From: Cellulomonas dongxiuzhuiae
GTDB lineage: Bacteria > Actinomycetota > Actinomycetes > Actinomycetales > Cellulomonadaceae
DNA length: 64,000 nucleotides
Assembly (NCBI RefSeq): GCF_018623035.1
Contig: NZ_CP076023.1
Coordinates: 1,054,001 to 1,118,000, forward strand
Reading direction: 5' to 3'
Numbering within the stretch: the first letter of the stretch is position 1; the number at the start of each line of letters is the position of its first letter. Below, piece by piece: positions 1-9,787 of the stretch. The position numbers were made by a program, and so were the translations under genes. The notes below the pieces were generated by a model, which made no database searches, was not told where the DNA came from, and saw only the letters and a program-made list of their open reading frames with translations.

Positions 1-1
1 A

Positions 2-1228
<1,227 letters not shown>

Positions 1229-1243
1229 CGCCCCCGGCCGGCG

Positions 1244-1915
1244 TCAGTCCTGCGGGGGGACAACGCCCATGCCGGCGCCGATGTCCCCGATGACGTGGGC
1301 CAGGCGCGCCCGGCCGTCGGCGAGGGTGTACTCGAGCGCGACGATCGCGCAGCGCCCGGCGGCGATCTCGTCGGCGAGCGACACCGAGTAGCCGTGGAGC
1401 TGGCGTGCGGTGTGCAGCACGTGCTGGTGCCCGAGCGTCGCCGCGTCGAACGAGTCGAGCGGTCGGCCCGACGCCGTGAGCCCGACGATCGACGGGATCA
1501 CGCGGTCGACCACGGCCTGCACGAACCCGGGGGGCACGTTGCCGTTGGTGATGGCGTCGACGGCGGCGGCCACGGCGCCGCACGAGTCGTGCGCCAGGAC
1601 CACGACGAGCGGTGCACCGAGGACCGTCACGCCGTACTCGATGGACCCGATGACCGTGGTGTCGAGCACGTGGCCCGCGGTGCGCACGACGAAGAGGTCC
1701 CCCAGTCCCTGGTCGAAGATGATCTCGGCCGCGACGCGGCTGTCCGAGCAGCCGAACACCACCGCGAACGGGTGCTGCTCGGCGCTCAGCTCGGCGCGCC
1801 GGTCGATGCCCTGCGACGGGTGCAGCATGCGGTCCTCGACGAACCGCACGTTGCCCGCGCAGAGCTCCGCCCACGCGGCGGCAGGGGTCGTGGGGGCGGT
1901 GGTGGCGGCGGTCAT
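1244..1915 (-). CDS. beta-carbonic anhydrase
   Basis: Zinc enzyme for reversible CO2 hydration in the cytoplasm, 223 residues, a normal length for the family. The beta-class ligands are visible: CSDSR at residues 56–60 (Cys56, the Asp58–Arg60 dyad) and HDSC at 109–112 (His109, Cys112). The N-terminal W-A-E-L-C-A-G-N-x-R-F pattern is also typical. The ATG overlaps the stop of the upstream kinase gene as ATGA, so it is probably translated by coupling as the last gene of xseA–xseB–kinase–carbonic anhydrase. The tail converges with the ABC ATPase gene 15 bp away. Confidence 0.93.
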   Translation of the reverse strand: MTAATTAPTTPAAAWAELCAGNVRFVEDRMLHPSQGIDRRAELSAEQHPFAVVFGCSDSRVAAEIIFDQGLGDLFVVRTAGHVLDTTVIGSIEYGVTVLGAPLVVVLAHDSCGAVAAAVDAITNGNVPPGFVQAVVDRVIPSIVGLTASGRPLDSFDAATLGHQHVLHTARQLHGYSVSLADEIAAGRCAIVALEYTLADGRARLAHVIGDIGAGMGVVPPQD

Positions 1916-2883
1916 GCGCCGGCTCCCTTCGTGTCCGTGGCGGCGGGTACGTCATCGAGCTCGGCGCGTCGCGGCGGGTCCGCACCGGGTCGCGAGACCG
2001 TGATCGCGGCGATCCGGGCGCAGCGCTCCAGCACCTTCTGCAGCACGGCCGGGTCCGCGTCGTGCAGCGCGGCCCGGCGGCCGGCGCCCAGCAGCCCGGC
2101 CGACCACAGGCCGTCGATGAGGCCGCCCATGAACGAGTCGCCCGCGCCGACCGTGTCGGCGACCGTGACGCGCGGCGCCGTCACCGAGAGCCGGGCGCCG
2201 GCCGACGTGACAGCGAACGCGCCCTCGCCGCCGTGCGTGACGACGACGAGCGCGGGACCGGACCGGCTCCACGTCTCGGCGATCTCGGCCGGTGCGACGC
2301 CGGGCTGCAGCCACGCGAGGTCCTCGTCGCTGACCTTCACCACGTCGACGAGCCGCACGAGACGCTCGACGACGGGCAGCACGTCGGCCGCCTCACCCAT
2401 GAGCGCGGGCCGCAGGTTCGGGTCGTAGGTCAGGGTCGACACCTCGCGACGGCTCTCGAGCAGCGCGGCGACCTTGGGGGCGCCCGGCATCAGCACGGTG
2501 GCGATCGACCCCGTGTGCACGACGAGCGGCGCGTCGCCGTCCTCGTCCCACGACGACGGCAGGTCCCACTCGAGGTCGAACTCGTACGTCGCGACGCCGG
2601 CGGCGTCCAGGTGGGCGGTCGCCACGGGCGTCCTCGCGGGCGTGCGGTCGCCGTGCAGCACCCGGACGCCCGACCTCTCGAGGTGCCGGCGCACGAGGTC
2701 ACCCTCGGCGTCGGGCGCGAGCCAGGTCAGCAGGTCGGCGGGCCGACCGAGGCGGGCCAGCCCCAGGGCGACGTTGGCGGGGCTGCCGCCGGGATGCTCG
2801 CCGCGGGTCCCGTCCGGCCGTCGCACCGCGTCGACGAGCGCCTCGCCGACCACCAGGGCGCGACCGGGGGTGCCGTCGCTCAC
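1912..2883 (-). CDS. PfkB-family carbohydrate kinase (fructokinase-like)
   Basis: Ribokinase/PfkB-fold sugar kinase of 323 residues. An N-terminal G-E-A-L-V-D motif is followed by the sugar-binding [17 protein letters not shown] stretch; the C-terminal third has the anion-hole and catalytic-base signature DTVGAGDSF, then MGGLIDGL. The sequence resembles fructokinases most, but the substrate cannot be fixed by eye. The frame is open further upstream, but the GTG at 2883 is chosen because it overlaps the xseB stop as GTGA and opens straight into the conserved fold; it also overlaps the carbonic anhydrase start as ATGA. Position after xseAB suggests cotranscription rather than a shared function. 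Confidence 0.9.
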   Translation of the reverse strand: MSDGTPGRALVVGEALVDAVRRPDGTRGEHPGGSPANVALGLARLGRPADLLTWLAPDAEGDLVRRHLERSGVRVLHGDRTPARTPVATAHLDAAGVATYEFDLEWDLPSSWDEDGDAPLVVHTGSIATVLMPGAPKVAALLESRREVSTLTYDPNLRPALMGEAADVLPVVERLVRLVDVVKVSDEDLAWLQPGVAPAEIAETWSRSGPALVVVTHGGEGAFAVTSAGARLSVTAPRVTVADTVGAGDSFMGGLIDGLWSAGLLGAGRRAALHDADPAVLQKVLERCARIAAITVSRPGADPPRRAELDDVPAATDTKGAGA

Positions 2884-3209
2884 CGTTCCTCCTGCTCGTC
2901 GATGTCCGCCGCCGCGCCCGGGGCCTGCGGCGCCGCGTCGGGCGCCGCTCCGCTCCGCGCGGACGTCAGCCGTGCCCGCGCGCCGTCGAGCCACTCCTGG
3001 CAGCGCGCCGCGAGGGCTTCACCGCGCTCCCACAGCGCGAGCGACTCCTCGAGGGTCCCCGCGCCGGACTCGAGCCGCGCCACGATCGAGACCAGCTCGT
3101 CGCGCGCCTGCTCGTAGCCGAGCGTCGCGGGGTCGGGGAGGGAGGGCGCTGCCGGGGTCCCCGCACCGGCGGGGTCGGTCGTCTCACGTCGTGCCACGCG
3201 CACAGTCAA
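2880..3209 (-). CDS. xseB: exodeoxyribonuclease VII small subunit
   Basis: Small helical subunit of exonuclease VII, which degrades single-stranded DNA together with XseA. The diagnostic core runs [20 protein letters not shown], then [13 protein letters not shown] and the region of A-x-C-Q-x-W-L-D. At 109 residues it is longer than most (about 80) because of a Pro/Ala-rich N-terminus and a Glu/Asp-rich tail. The longest frame starts at a TTG (3209); GTG codons at 3203 or 3197 are equally possible. It lies 69 bp after xseA on the same strand and overlaps the kinase gene by 4 bp. Confidence 0.92.
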   Translation of the reverse strand: MTVRVARRETTDPAGAGTPAAPSLPDPATLGYEQARDELVSIVARLESGAGTLEESLALWERGEALAARCQEWLDGARARLTSARSGAAPDAAPQAPGAAADIDEQEER

Positions 3210-3278
3210 CCAGGAGCGTCCGACGCGAGCCGCACCGTCCCACGGGCACGGCCCGCTCCGGATGCCCCGCCACGGGTG

Positions 3279-4553
3279 TCAGGGGGTGACGGCGGCCGTC
3301 AGCTCGCCCGCGGCGACGCGCACGCGCAGCGGGTCGCCCGGCGCGACGTCCGCGGGGCTGCGCACGACGGCGCCGTCGGCCCGCTGCACCACCGCGTACC
3401 CGCGCTCCAGCGTGGCGGCGGGGGACAGCGCGCGCACCTGCCCGGCCAGCCGAGCCGTCGCGGTGGACGCCTGCGCGAGGGCGGCGTCGAGCAGCGTGCG
3501 GCCGCGCGCCGTCTGCCGGTGCAGCGCGGCCTCGTGCGGGTCGACGAGCGTCTCGGGACGTGCCACGACCGGACGCGTGCGCAGGTGGGCGAGCGTCGAC
3601 TCCTCGCGCGAGATCCGGTGCGTGAGCGCGGCGCGTGTGCGGCTGCGGGCCTGCACGATGCGTGCGCGCTCCTCGGTGACGTCCGGCACGACCCGCTTGG
3701 CCGCGTCCGTGGGCGTCGACGCGCGCAGGTCCGCGACGAGGTCGAGCAGCGGGGCGTCCATGTGGTGCCCGATCGCGCTGACCAGCGGCGTGCGGCAGGC
3801 GGCCGCCGCACGCACGAGGGTCTCGTTGCTGAACGGCAGCAGGTCCTCGAACGAGCCGCCGCCGCGCGCCACGACGACGACCTCGACGCGCGGGTCGGCG
3901 TCCAGCTCGGCGATCGCCGCGCTCACCTCGGGGACCGCGCTGGGCCCCTGCACGGTGACCCGCCGGATCTCGAACTGCACGCCGGGCCAGCGGGCGCGCG
4001 CGTTCGAGACCACGTCGTGCTCGGCGTCGCCCTGCTGCGCGCACACCAGGCCGACGACCGCGGGCAGGAACGGCAGGGGGCGCTTGCGGGACTCGTCGAA
4101 CAGCCCCTCCGCCGCCAGCACGCCCTTGAGGTGCTCGATGCGCGCGAGCAGCTCCCCGAGCCCGACGAGCCGCACCCGGTCCGCCGTGAACCCCAGCGCG
4201 CCCTTCTTCACCTGGTACTGCGGGCGGGCGTGGACCACGACGTGCGCACCGTCGGCGAACCGGTCGCCCAGGCTCATCGCCGCCACGGCCGGCAGCGTCA
4301 CCGACAGCGACATGTCGAGGTCCGTGTCGCGCAGCGTGAGGAAGAGCAGCGAGTTCCACCGGCGCACGTTGAGCAGCTGGCCCTCGACCCAGACCGGGGG
4401 CATGCGTGCGACGTAGTCGGCCACCTTGGGCGCGAGGTGCCGCACGGGCCACGGCCGCTCGGGCGTGGTGTCGGCCGCCTTGAGCGGCAGCGGCAGCGGC
4501 GCCGCGGGTGACGCGGGGGCTGCGGCGGTCGGGGCGCTGGTCTCGTCCTGCAC
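3279..4553 (-). CDS. xseA: exodeoxyribonuclease VII large subunit
   Basis: Catalytic subunit of exonuclease VII (single-strand DNA degradation, mismatch repair). An N-terminal OB fold (VWVEGQLLNV region, then the VxxxARPQYQVKKG strand) precedes the catalytic domain with the hallmark VARGGGSFEDLLPF and SAIGHHMDAPLLDLVADLRA; most relatives have GHE at the GHH position. A coiled-coil C-terminus ends in LERGYAVV and the S-P-A-D-V-x-x-G-D region. The GTG at 4553 gives 424 residues; the frame stays open 51 nt further up but without conserved sequence. It is divergent from ispH and heads the xseA–xseB–kinase–carbonic anhydrase transcript. An xseB–xseA–ispH order is also known in mycobacteria. Confidence 0.95.
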   Translation of the reverse strand: MQDETSAPTAAAPASPAAPLPLPLKAADTTPERPWPVRHLAPKVADYVARMPPVWVEGQLLNVRRWNSLLFLTLRDTDLDMSLSVTLPAVAAMSLGDRFADGAHVVVHARPQYQVKKGALGFTADRVRLVGLGELLARIEHLKGVLAAEGLFDESRKRPLPFLPAVVGLVCAQQGDAEHDVVSNARARWPGVQFEIRRVTVQGPSAVPEVSAAIAELDADPRVEVVVVARGGGSFEDLLPFSNETLVRAAAACRTPLVSAIGHHMDAPLLDLVADLRASTPTDAAKRVVPDVTEERARIVQARSRTRAALTHRISREESTLAHLRTRPVVARPETLVDPHEAALHRQTARGRTLLDAALAQASTATARLAGQVRALSPAATLERGYAVVQRADGAVVRSPADVAPGDPLRVRVAAGELTAAVTP

Positions 4554-4668
4554 GGACCCAGCCTGCCTCACGCCGCCGACACGGCCCGTCCGCGCCGCCG
4601 ACACCGCGGTGCCGTGGAGGTCGCGTGACGGTGGCGGGCGTCACCCGGGGTCCGCGCGGCCCCCGGCC

Positions 4669-4674
4669 TAGACT
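4669..4674 (+). promoter_or_regulatory. -10 element of ispH, probably leaderless
   Basis: TAGACT fits the actinobacterial -10 consensus TANNNT. Only 6 nt separate it from the GTG start codon at 4681, so transcription would begin at or next to the start codon. No Shine-Dalgarno sequence precedes the gene, in agreement with leaderless translation. Confidence 0.65.
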
Positions 4675-4680
4675 GGCGCG

Positions 4681-5742
4681 GTGACCCACGCTGCCCCGGA
4701 CCCCGTCGACGCGCGCGCGCACGACCTGCGCCCCGCGCGCAAGCGCGTCCTGCTCGCGGCGCCCCGCGGGTACTGCGCCGGCGTGGACCGCGCGGTCATC
4801 GCGGTCGAGAAGGCGCTCGAGCACTACGGCGCCCCGGTGTACGTCCGCAAGGAGATCGTCCACAACCGCCACGTCGTCGACACGCTGGCGGCGCGCGGCG
4901 CGGTGTTCGTCGACGAGACGGACCAGGTGCCCGAGGGAGCGCGCGTCGTCTTCTCCGCGCACGGCGTCTCGCCGGCCGTGAAGGCGACCGCCGCGGCCCG
5001 CAACCTGCAGACGATCGACGCGACGTGCCCCCTGGTGACCAAGGTCCACAAGGAGGCCGTGCGGTTCGCCGCCGAGGACTTCGACATCCTGCTCATCGGC
5101 CACGAGGGCCACGAGGAGGTCGAGGGCACGCAGGGTCACGCCCCCGAGCACATCCAGGTCGTCAACTCCCCGGCCGACGCGGACCACGTCGAGGTCCGTG
5201 ACCCGGAGCGGGTCATGTGGATCTCCCAGACCACGCTGTCGGTCGACGAGACGATGGAGACGGTCCGCCGGCTCCGCGTGAGGTTCCCGCACCTGCAGGA
5301 CCCGCCGAGCGACGACATCTGCTACGCGACGCAGAACCGCCAGGTGGCCGTCAAGAAGCTCGCCCCCGCGTGCGACGTGGTGCTGACGGTCGGGTCGGCC
5401 AACTCGTCGAACTCGGTGCGGCTGGTCGAGGTCGCGCTCGACGCCGGGGCACGCTCGTCGTACCGCGTCGACAAGGCCGCCGAGATCGACCCGGCCTGGC
5501 TCGCGGGGGCGACGACGGTCGGCGTCACGTCGGGTGCCTCGGTCCCCGAGATCCTGGTGGACGACGTCCTGGCGTTCCTCGCCGCGCACGGCTTCGCCGA
5601 CGTGGAGGAGGTCCGCACCGCGACGGAGGACCTCATGTTCTCGCTGCCGCGCGAGCTGCGCGCGGACCTCAAGGCCGCGGGGGAGCCGACCGGCCGCCCG
5701 CGCCCCGACGGCCGCCGCCGGCTGGACGTCCAGCCCGCCTGA
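4681..5742 (+). CDS. ispH: 4-hydroxy-3-methylbut-2-enyl diphosphate reductase
   Basis: Last enzyme of the MEP isoprenoid pathway: reduces HMBPP to IPP and DMAPP with a [4Fe-4S] cluster. The three cluster cysteines are visible in [21 protein letters not shown] and ICYATQNRQ. The [15 protein letters not shown] segment and the [16 protein letters not shown] loop are also diagnostic. 353 residues with an extra N-terminal and C-terminal extension of low complexity, common in actinobacteria. The GTG start directly follows a TANNNT box. Convergent with rmuC, only 18 bp apart, without an obvious terminator hairpin. Confidence 0.97.
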   Translation: MTHAAPDPVDARAHDLRPARKRVLLAAPRGYCAGVDRAVIAVEKALEHYGAPVYVRKEIVHNRHVVDTLAARGAVFVDETDQVPEGARVVFSAHGVSPAVKATAAARNLQTIDATCPLVTKVHKEAVRFAAEDFDILLIGHEGHEEVEGTQGHAPEHIQVVNSPADADHVEVRDPERVMWISQTTLSVDETMETVRRLRVRFPHLQDPPSDDICYATQNRQVAVKKLAPACDVVLTVGSANSSNSVRLVEVALDAGARSSYRVDKAAEIDPAWLAGATTVGVTSGASVPEILVDDVLAFLAAHGFADVEEVRTATEDLMFSLPRELRADLKAAGEPTGRPRPDGRRRLDVQPA

Positions 5743-5760
5743 GGTGTCCGCGCCGTCCGC

Positions 5761-7194
5761 TCACGCGGTCGAGGCGTTCCCGTCGCGCGACCGTGGCGCG
5801 GCGGCCTCGTCGGCGAGCGCCCGGGCGTCCCGGGCTCCCGCCGGGTCCCCGAGCGCTCGATCGCCCAACACCCGGTCGCCCAACACCCGGTCGCCCAGCA
5901 CCAGGTCGTCGAGCGCGACGACCTGGTCGGTCGCTGACGCCACCAGCTCGGGCGCGCTGAGCGCCGTGAGCCGGGGGTTCGCCGGATCGGGCGTCGGCAG
6001 GTCGCCGTCGACGACGTTCAGGTCGGCGAAGCGCCGCGCGCTCACCAGCACCCGGGTCTCCAGAGACCCGACGGCCTGGTTGTAGGCGCCCGCCGCCGCG
6101 TCGATCGAGCGGCCGAGGCGCGCCAGGTGGCTGCCCATGGTCGCCAGGCGTCCGTGCAGCTCCTTGCCCAGGGTGAGCACCTGCTGCGCGTTCGCCGCGA
6201 GCGAGTCCTGCCGCCACGCGTACGCGACGGTCCGCAGCAGCGTCAGCAGGGTGACGGGGGTCGCGATGACGACGTTCTGCTCGAAGGCGTACTCGATGAG
6301 CGTCGGGTCCTGCTCGGCCGCGGCGTGCAGGAACGACTCCGCCGGCACGAACATGACGACGAACTCGGGTGCCGGGGCGAACTGGTCCCAGTAGCGCTTC
6401 GAGGCCAGGTCGTCGACGTGCTTGCGGACGTGCCGCGCGTGCGCCGCGAGCCGCTGCGCCCGCACCGTCTCGTCGTCCGTCTGCGCGGCGTCGAGGAACC
6501 CGAGGAACGCGACCTTGGCGTCGACGACGACGTGCTTGCCGCCGGCGAGCTTGACGACCATGTCGGGCCGCTGCAGGCCGTCGTCGGTGCGGACCTGCTC
6601 CTGCTCGACGAAGTCGACGTGCGCGAGCATGCCGGCCGCCTCCACCACGCGGCGCAGCTGGACCTCGCCCCAGCGTCCCCGCACCTGCGACGAGCGCAGG
6701 GCCGTGACGAGCTGCGACGTCTCGCCGCGCAGCTGCTCGGACGCGGCCCGCATGGCGCGCACCTGCTCGCCCAGCGCGGCGTTGCCCTCGACGCGGGCGC
6801 GCTCGGCCTCGACGAGCTCGCTGCGGACGTGGTCGAGCGTGCGCGACAGCGGCTCGACCATCGCCCGCACCGCCTGCTCGCGCTGCACCAGCTCACCGAC
6901 CTGCGTCTGGTGCTCGGCCGCGAGCCGCTGGTGGGCCAGGGCGAGGAACTGCTCGCTCGTCGCCGCGAGGGCCTCGTCGGCGAGCGCCCGGAAGCGGTCG
7001 CCCGCACCCGCGCGCTCGGACTCCAGGTGCGCCCGCGCACGCGCGGCGTCGACCTCCGCGGCGCGGACCCGCTCGTCGGCCGCCCGGGCGGCGCGCGACG
7101 ACGCGAGCACCCAGGCGACGAGGGCACCGAGCGCCCCCCCGAGGAGCAGGGCGCCCAGGAGCAGCGGGAGGGTGCCGAGGGTGGTGTCGTCCAT
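5761..7194 (-). CDS. rmuC: DNA recombination protein RmuC
   Basis: Membrane-anchored predicted nuclease-fold protein that limits DNA rearrangements; 477 residues. One N-terminal membrane helix (residues about 8–30, LLLGALLLGGALGALVAWVL) is followed by a long coiled coil rich in Ala, Arg and Glu (about 35–200) and the RmuC domain, with landmarks RGRWGEVQLRRVVEAAGML, DAKVAFLGFLDA, and ATPVTLLTLLRTVAYAWRQ. The frame is open upstream, but the ATG at 7194 opens exactly on the membrane helix. The C-terminal tail carries an imperfect LGDRV repeat encoded by a 15-bp DNA repeat. Divergent from the ABC gene pair. Confidence 0.94.
   Translation of the reverse strand: MDDTTLGTLPLLLGALLLGGALGALVAWVLASSRAARAADERVRAAEVDAARARAHLESERAGAGDRFRALADEALAATSEQFLALAHQRLAAEHQTQVGELVQREQAVRAMVEPLSRTLDHVRSELVEAERARVEGNAALGEQVRAMRAASEQLRGETSQLVTALRSSQVRGRWGEVQLRRVVEAAGMLAHVDFVEQEQVRTDDGLQRPDMVVKLAGGKHVVVDAKVAFLGFLDAAQTDDETVRAQRLAAHARHVRKHVDDLASKRYWDQFAPAPEFVVMFVPAESFLHAAAEQDPTLIEYAFEQNVVIATPVTLLTLLRTVAYAWRQDSLAANAQQVLTLGKELHGRLATMGSHLARLGRSIDAAAGAYNQAVGSLETRVLVSARRFADLNVVDGDLPTPDPANPRLTALSAPELVASATDQVVALDDLVLGDRVLGDRVLGDRALGDPAGARDARALADEAAAPRSRDGNASTA
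5861..5905. repeat. 15-bp tandem repeat inside rmuC tail, three units
   Basis: Units at 5861–5875 and 5876–5890 are identical (tcgcccaacacccgg on the plus strand) and 5891–5905 differs at two positions; a more degenerate copy precedes at 5846–5860. In rmuC (minus strand) they encode repeated L-G-D-R-V. The multiple-of-three unit lets copy number vary without a frameshift. Confidence 0.8.
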
Positions 7195-7272
7195 GGTGCG
7201 CAGCGTGCCAGCGCCCACCGACACGGGACGTGAGGCGGTGCCGTGCGGTGGGCCGGCGCACCCTGCGGACCC

Positions 7273-7306
7273 GTCGCGGGACGGAGCAGGGTCTCCGTCC
7301 CGCGAC
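7273..7306. repeat. perfect 14-bp inverted repeat between divergent rmuC and ABC genes
   Basis: The left arm (7273–7286, GTCGCGGGACGGAG) and the right arm (7293–7306) are exact reverse complements separated by CAGGGT. It stands 40 bp upstream of the ABC ATPase start and 79 bp from the rmuC start. Both genes point away from it, so a normal terminator role does not fit; an operator or a structured 5' leader is possible. Confidence 0.8.
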
Positions 7307-7332
7307 CGATCCCGGCAGTGGGTGCCCGCCCC

Positions 7333-7338
7333 TATCCT
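7333..7338 (+). promoter_or_regulatory. -10 element of the ABC ATPase gene, probably leaderless
   Basis: TATCCT matches TANNNT and ends 7 nt before the GTG at 7346. No ribosome binding site is visible. The perfect inverted repeat at 7273–7306 ends 26 bp upstream of this box, where a regulator could act on it. Confidence 0.6.
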
Positions 7339-7345
7339 CGGTCGG

Positions 7346-8188
7346 GTGACGACGCCACCCGCCCTCCCGCAGCCAGGTCCTGGGCCTGTGCCCGGGCCTG
7401 TGACCAGCGCCTCCGCAACCATGGCGGGTGCGCCCGCCATCGCCCTGCAGGGGCTGTGGCGCCGGTTCGGGCAGAAGGTCGCGGTCGCCGGCATCGACCT
7501 GGAGATCCCTGCCGGGTCGTTCTACGGCCTCGTCGGTCCCAACGGCGCGGGCAAGACGACGACGCTGTCGATGGCCACCGGGCTGCTGCGACCCGACGCC
7601 GGCACGGTGCTGGTGCACGGCGTCGACCTGTGGGCCCACCCGACCGAGGTCAAGCGCAGCATCGGCGTCCTGCCCGACGGCGTCCGCCTGTTCGACCGCC
7701 TCACCGGCGCGCAGCTCGTGACGTACGCCGGGCTCCTGCAGGGGCTCGACCGTCCCACCGTCACGTCGCGCACGCGCGACCTGCTGGCCGCCGTCGGGCT
7801 CGAGCAGGACGCCGACACGCTCGTCGTCGACTACTCCGCCGGCATGACCAAGAAGGTGGCGCTCGCCTGCGCGCTCGTGCACGCACCGCGCGTCCTGGTG
7901 CTCGACGAGCCGTTCGAGGCCGTCGACCCCGTCTCGGCGGCGAACATCCGCGAGATCCTGCACCAGTACGTCGCCGGCGGCGGGACCGTCGTCGTGTCGT
8001 CGCACGTCATGGACCTCGTGCAGCGCATGTGCGACCACGTCGCGGTGATCGCCGAGGGCCACGTGCTCGCGGCGGGCACGGTGGACGAGGTGCGCGCCGG
8101 CAGGTCGCTCGAGGAGCGCTTCGTCGACCTCGTCGGCGGCCGGATCACGGGGGAGGGCATCGCGTGGTTGCGCACCTCGTCCGACTGA
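7346..8188 (+). CDS. ABC transporter ATP-binding protein (ABC-2 exporter type)
   Basis: ATPase of 280 residues: a Pro-rich N-terminal stretch of about 30 residues, then ALQGLWRRFG, Walker A GPNGAGKTT, the signature in the slightly atypical form YSAGMTKKVALA, Walker B VLVLDEPFEAVD and the H-loop VVSSHVMDLV. The short single-domain form and the partner permease place it with drug/lipid-type exporters rather than importers. The frame is open far upstream (across rmuC's start) but the GTG at 7346 follows a -10 box at leaderless distance. The 3' end overlaps the permease start by 25 nt, so translation is coupled. Substrate unknown. Confidence 0.9.
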   Translation: MTTPPALPQPGPGPVPGPVTSASATMAGAPAIALQGLWRRFGQKVAVAGIDLEIPAGSFYGLVGPNGAGKTTTLSMATGLLRPDAGTVLVHGVDLWAHPTEVKRSIGVLPDGVRLFDRLTGAQLVTYAGLLQGLDRPTVTSRTRDLLAAVGLEQDADTLVVDYSAGMTKKVALACALVHAPRVLVLDEPFEAVDPVSAANIREILHQYVAGGGTVVVSSHVMDLVQRMCDHVAVIAEGHVLAAGTVDEVRAGRSLEERFVDLVGGRITGEGIAWLRTSSD

Positions 8189-9717
8189 AGCTCACGCTGC
8201 TGCGCAACGGTCTGCGCCGCAGCGCGTGGCAGGTCGTCGGACTCGTCGTGGCCGCGCTGTACGGGCTCACGCTGCTGGGGCTCGCGGTGGCGGGTGCGGT
8301 CGGGCTCGGCTTCGTCGACGTCCAGCTGCGCGGGGACCTCCTCGTCGTCGTCGGCTCGCTCCTGGTGCTCGGCTGGTGGGTCGTCCCGCTCGTCGCGTTC
8401 GGCGTCGACGCGACGCTCGACCCACGCCGCTTCGTGACGTTCGGCGTCCCCCGGCGCGACCTGCTCGTCGGGCTGACGATCGCCGGGCTCATCGGCATCC
8501 CGGGCGTCGTGACGACGCTGAGCGCCCTGGCGACGCCCCTGGCGTGGTGGCGCGAGCCGCTCGCGGCGCTGGCCGCCCTCGTCGGCGCGGTGCTCGCGGT
8601 GCTCGCGTGCACGCTCGGTGCGCGTGCCACCACGACCGTCCTCGCGCCCGTCATCGGGCGGCGGCGCGTGCGCGAGGTGGTCGCGGCGCTCGCGATCCTG
8701 CCGTTCATCTTCCTCGGCCCGATCCTGTCGACCGTCGCCGAAGGGGCGTCGGGCGTCGGGCTGGAGTCCGTCGCGCGCGTGCTGTCGTGGACGCCGCTCG
8801 GTGCGGCCTGGGCGCTGGCGCCGGCCGTCGCCGCCGGCGACTGGGGCGGGCTGCTGCTGCGGCTCGTCGTCGCGCTCGCGACGCTCGTCGTGGCGCTGCG
8901 GGCCTGGTCGTGGGCCCTGGACCGCACCCTCACCGAGCCGGTCAGCGCGGGCGGCGACTCCCGCGCGCGGGGGCTCGGCTGGTTCGGCCGGCTGCCCGCG
9001 ACCCCGACCGGTGCGGTCGCGGCGCGCGCCGCCACGTACTGGCTGCGCGACCCGCGCTACGCCATCGCGGTCGCGATCGTCCCCGTGCTGCCCGTCCTGC
9101 TCGCGATCTCCGCACCCGACGGCGCGATCGTGCTGGTCGCCGGCCCGGCGGCCGCCTTCACGGTGGGCTGGAGCATCTCGGCCGACGTCGCCTACGACGG
9201 CACCGCCTACTGGACGCACCTCGCCTCACCGCTGCGCGGCCTGGCGGACCGCTGGGGCCGTGTGCTCGTCGCGGGCTCCCTGGGGCTCGTCCTGACGCTC
9301 GTCGTGGTCGTCGGCACCGTCTGGTACGCCGACCGGTGGGACGCGCTGCCGGCCCTGCTCGGGGCGAGCGTCGGTCTGCTCCTGACCGCGCTCGGCGGTG
9401 CGAGCGTCGTCTCGGCGGCCGTCGTCTACCCCGTACAGCAGCCGGGGGAGAACCCGTTCGGCACCAAGCAGGGCTCGAGCGCGGCGGCGTTCACGTCGCA
9501 GCTGGTCGGCTTCACCGCGATCGGCGCGCTGGGTGCGCCGACGGCCGTGCTGGCGCTGCTCGCGGTCGTGCGCGAGTCCGCGGCGCTGGGGTGGGCCGCC
9601 CTGGGTGTCGGCCTGGTGCTGGGGGCCGTCGTCCTGGTGGTCGGCGTCCGGGTGGGCGGGTCGATGCTCGACCGGCGCGGTCCGGACCTGCTGCAGAAGA
9701 TGCGCACGTTCGCGTGA
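8164..9717 (+). CDS. ABC-2-type transporter permease
   Basis: Membrane protein of 517 residues, partner of the preceding ATPase. Around ten to twelve hydrophobic segments can be seen, for example WQVVGLVVAALYGLTLLGLA near the N-terminus, LLVVVGSLLVLGWWVVPLV, and LGWAALGVGLVLGAVVLVV at the end. In the middle, the R-A-A-T-Y-W-L-R-D-P-R-Y-A motif is common in actinobacterial exporters of this kind. The GTG at 8164 is chosen because it lies inside the end of the ATPase gene and leads directly to the first amphipathic helix HLVRLKLTLLRNGLRR. Substrate cannot be told from sequence. Confidence 0.85.
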   Translation: MVAHLVRLKLTLLRNGLRRSAWQVVGLVVAALYGLTLLGLAVAGAVGLGFVDVQLRGDLLVVVGSLLVLGWWVVPLVAFGVDATLDPRRFVTFGVPRRDLLVGLTIAGLIGIPGVVTTLSALATPLAWWREPLAALAALVGAVLAVLACTLGARATTTVLAPVIGRRRVREVVAALAILPFIFLGPILSTVAEGASGVGLESVARVLSWTPLGAAWALAPAVAAGDWGGLLLRLVVALATLVVALRAWSWALDRTLTEPVSAGGDSRARGLGWFGRLPATPTGAVAARAATYWLRDPRYAIAVAIVPVLPVLLAISAPDGAIVLVAGPAAAFTVGWSISADVAYDGTAYWTHLASPLRGLADRWGRVLVAGSLGLVLTLVVVVGTVWYADRWDALPALLGASVGLLLTALGGASVVSAAVVYPVQQPGENPFGTKQGSSAAAFTSQLVGFTAIGALGAPTAVLALLAVVRESAALGWAALGVGLVLGAVVLVVGVRVGGSMLDRRGPDLLQKMRTFA

Positions 9718-9723
9718 CGCCGG

Positions 9724-9745
9724 CGGCGGGCGGCCCCGCCCGCCG
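9724..9745 (+). terminator. GC-rich hairpin after the ABC permease gene
   Basis: Ten-base arms CGGCGGGCGG (9724–9733) and its exact complement (9736–9745) with a 2-nt gap, starting 7 bp after the permease stop. No T-run follows, which is normal for actinobacterial terminators. It separates the ABC pair from ychF. Confidence 0.55.
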
Positions 9746-9773
9746 GGCGGCTCGGGGCGCCCGGACGGCTGCG

Positions 9774-9779
9774 TAGACT
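9774..9779 (+). promoter_or_regulatory. -10 element of ychF
   Basis: TAGACT, identical to the ispH box, ends 8 nt before the GTG at 9788. No Shine-Dalgarno sequence precedes the gene, so a leaderless or nearly leaderless transcript is likely. Confidence 0.6.
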
Positions 9780-9787
9780 CGACGCCC

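Noticed and set aside
3184..5589. An 801-codon minus-strand frame covering ispH and xseA.
   Set aside because: Runs antisense through ispH and out of frame through xseA; no motif.
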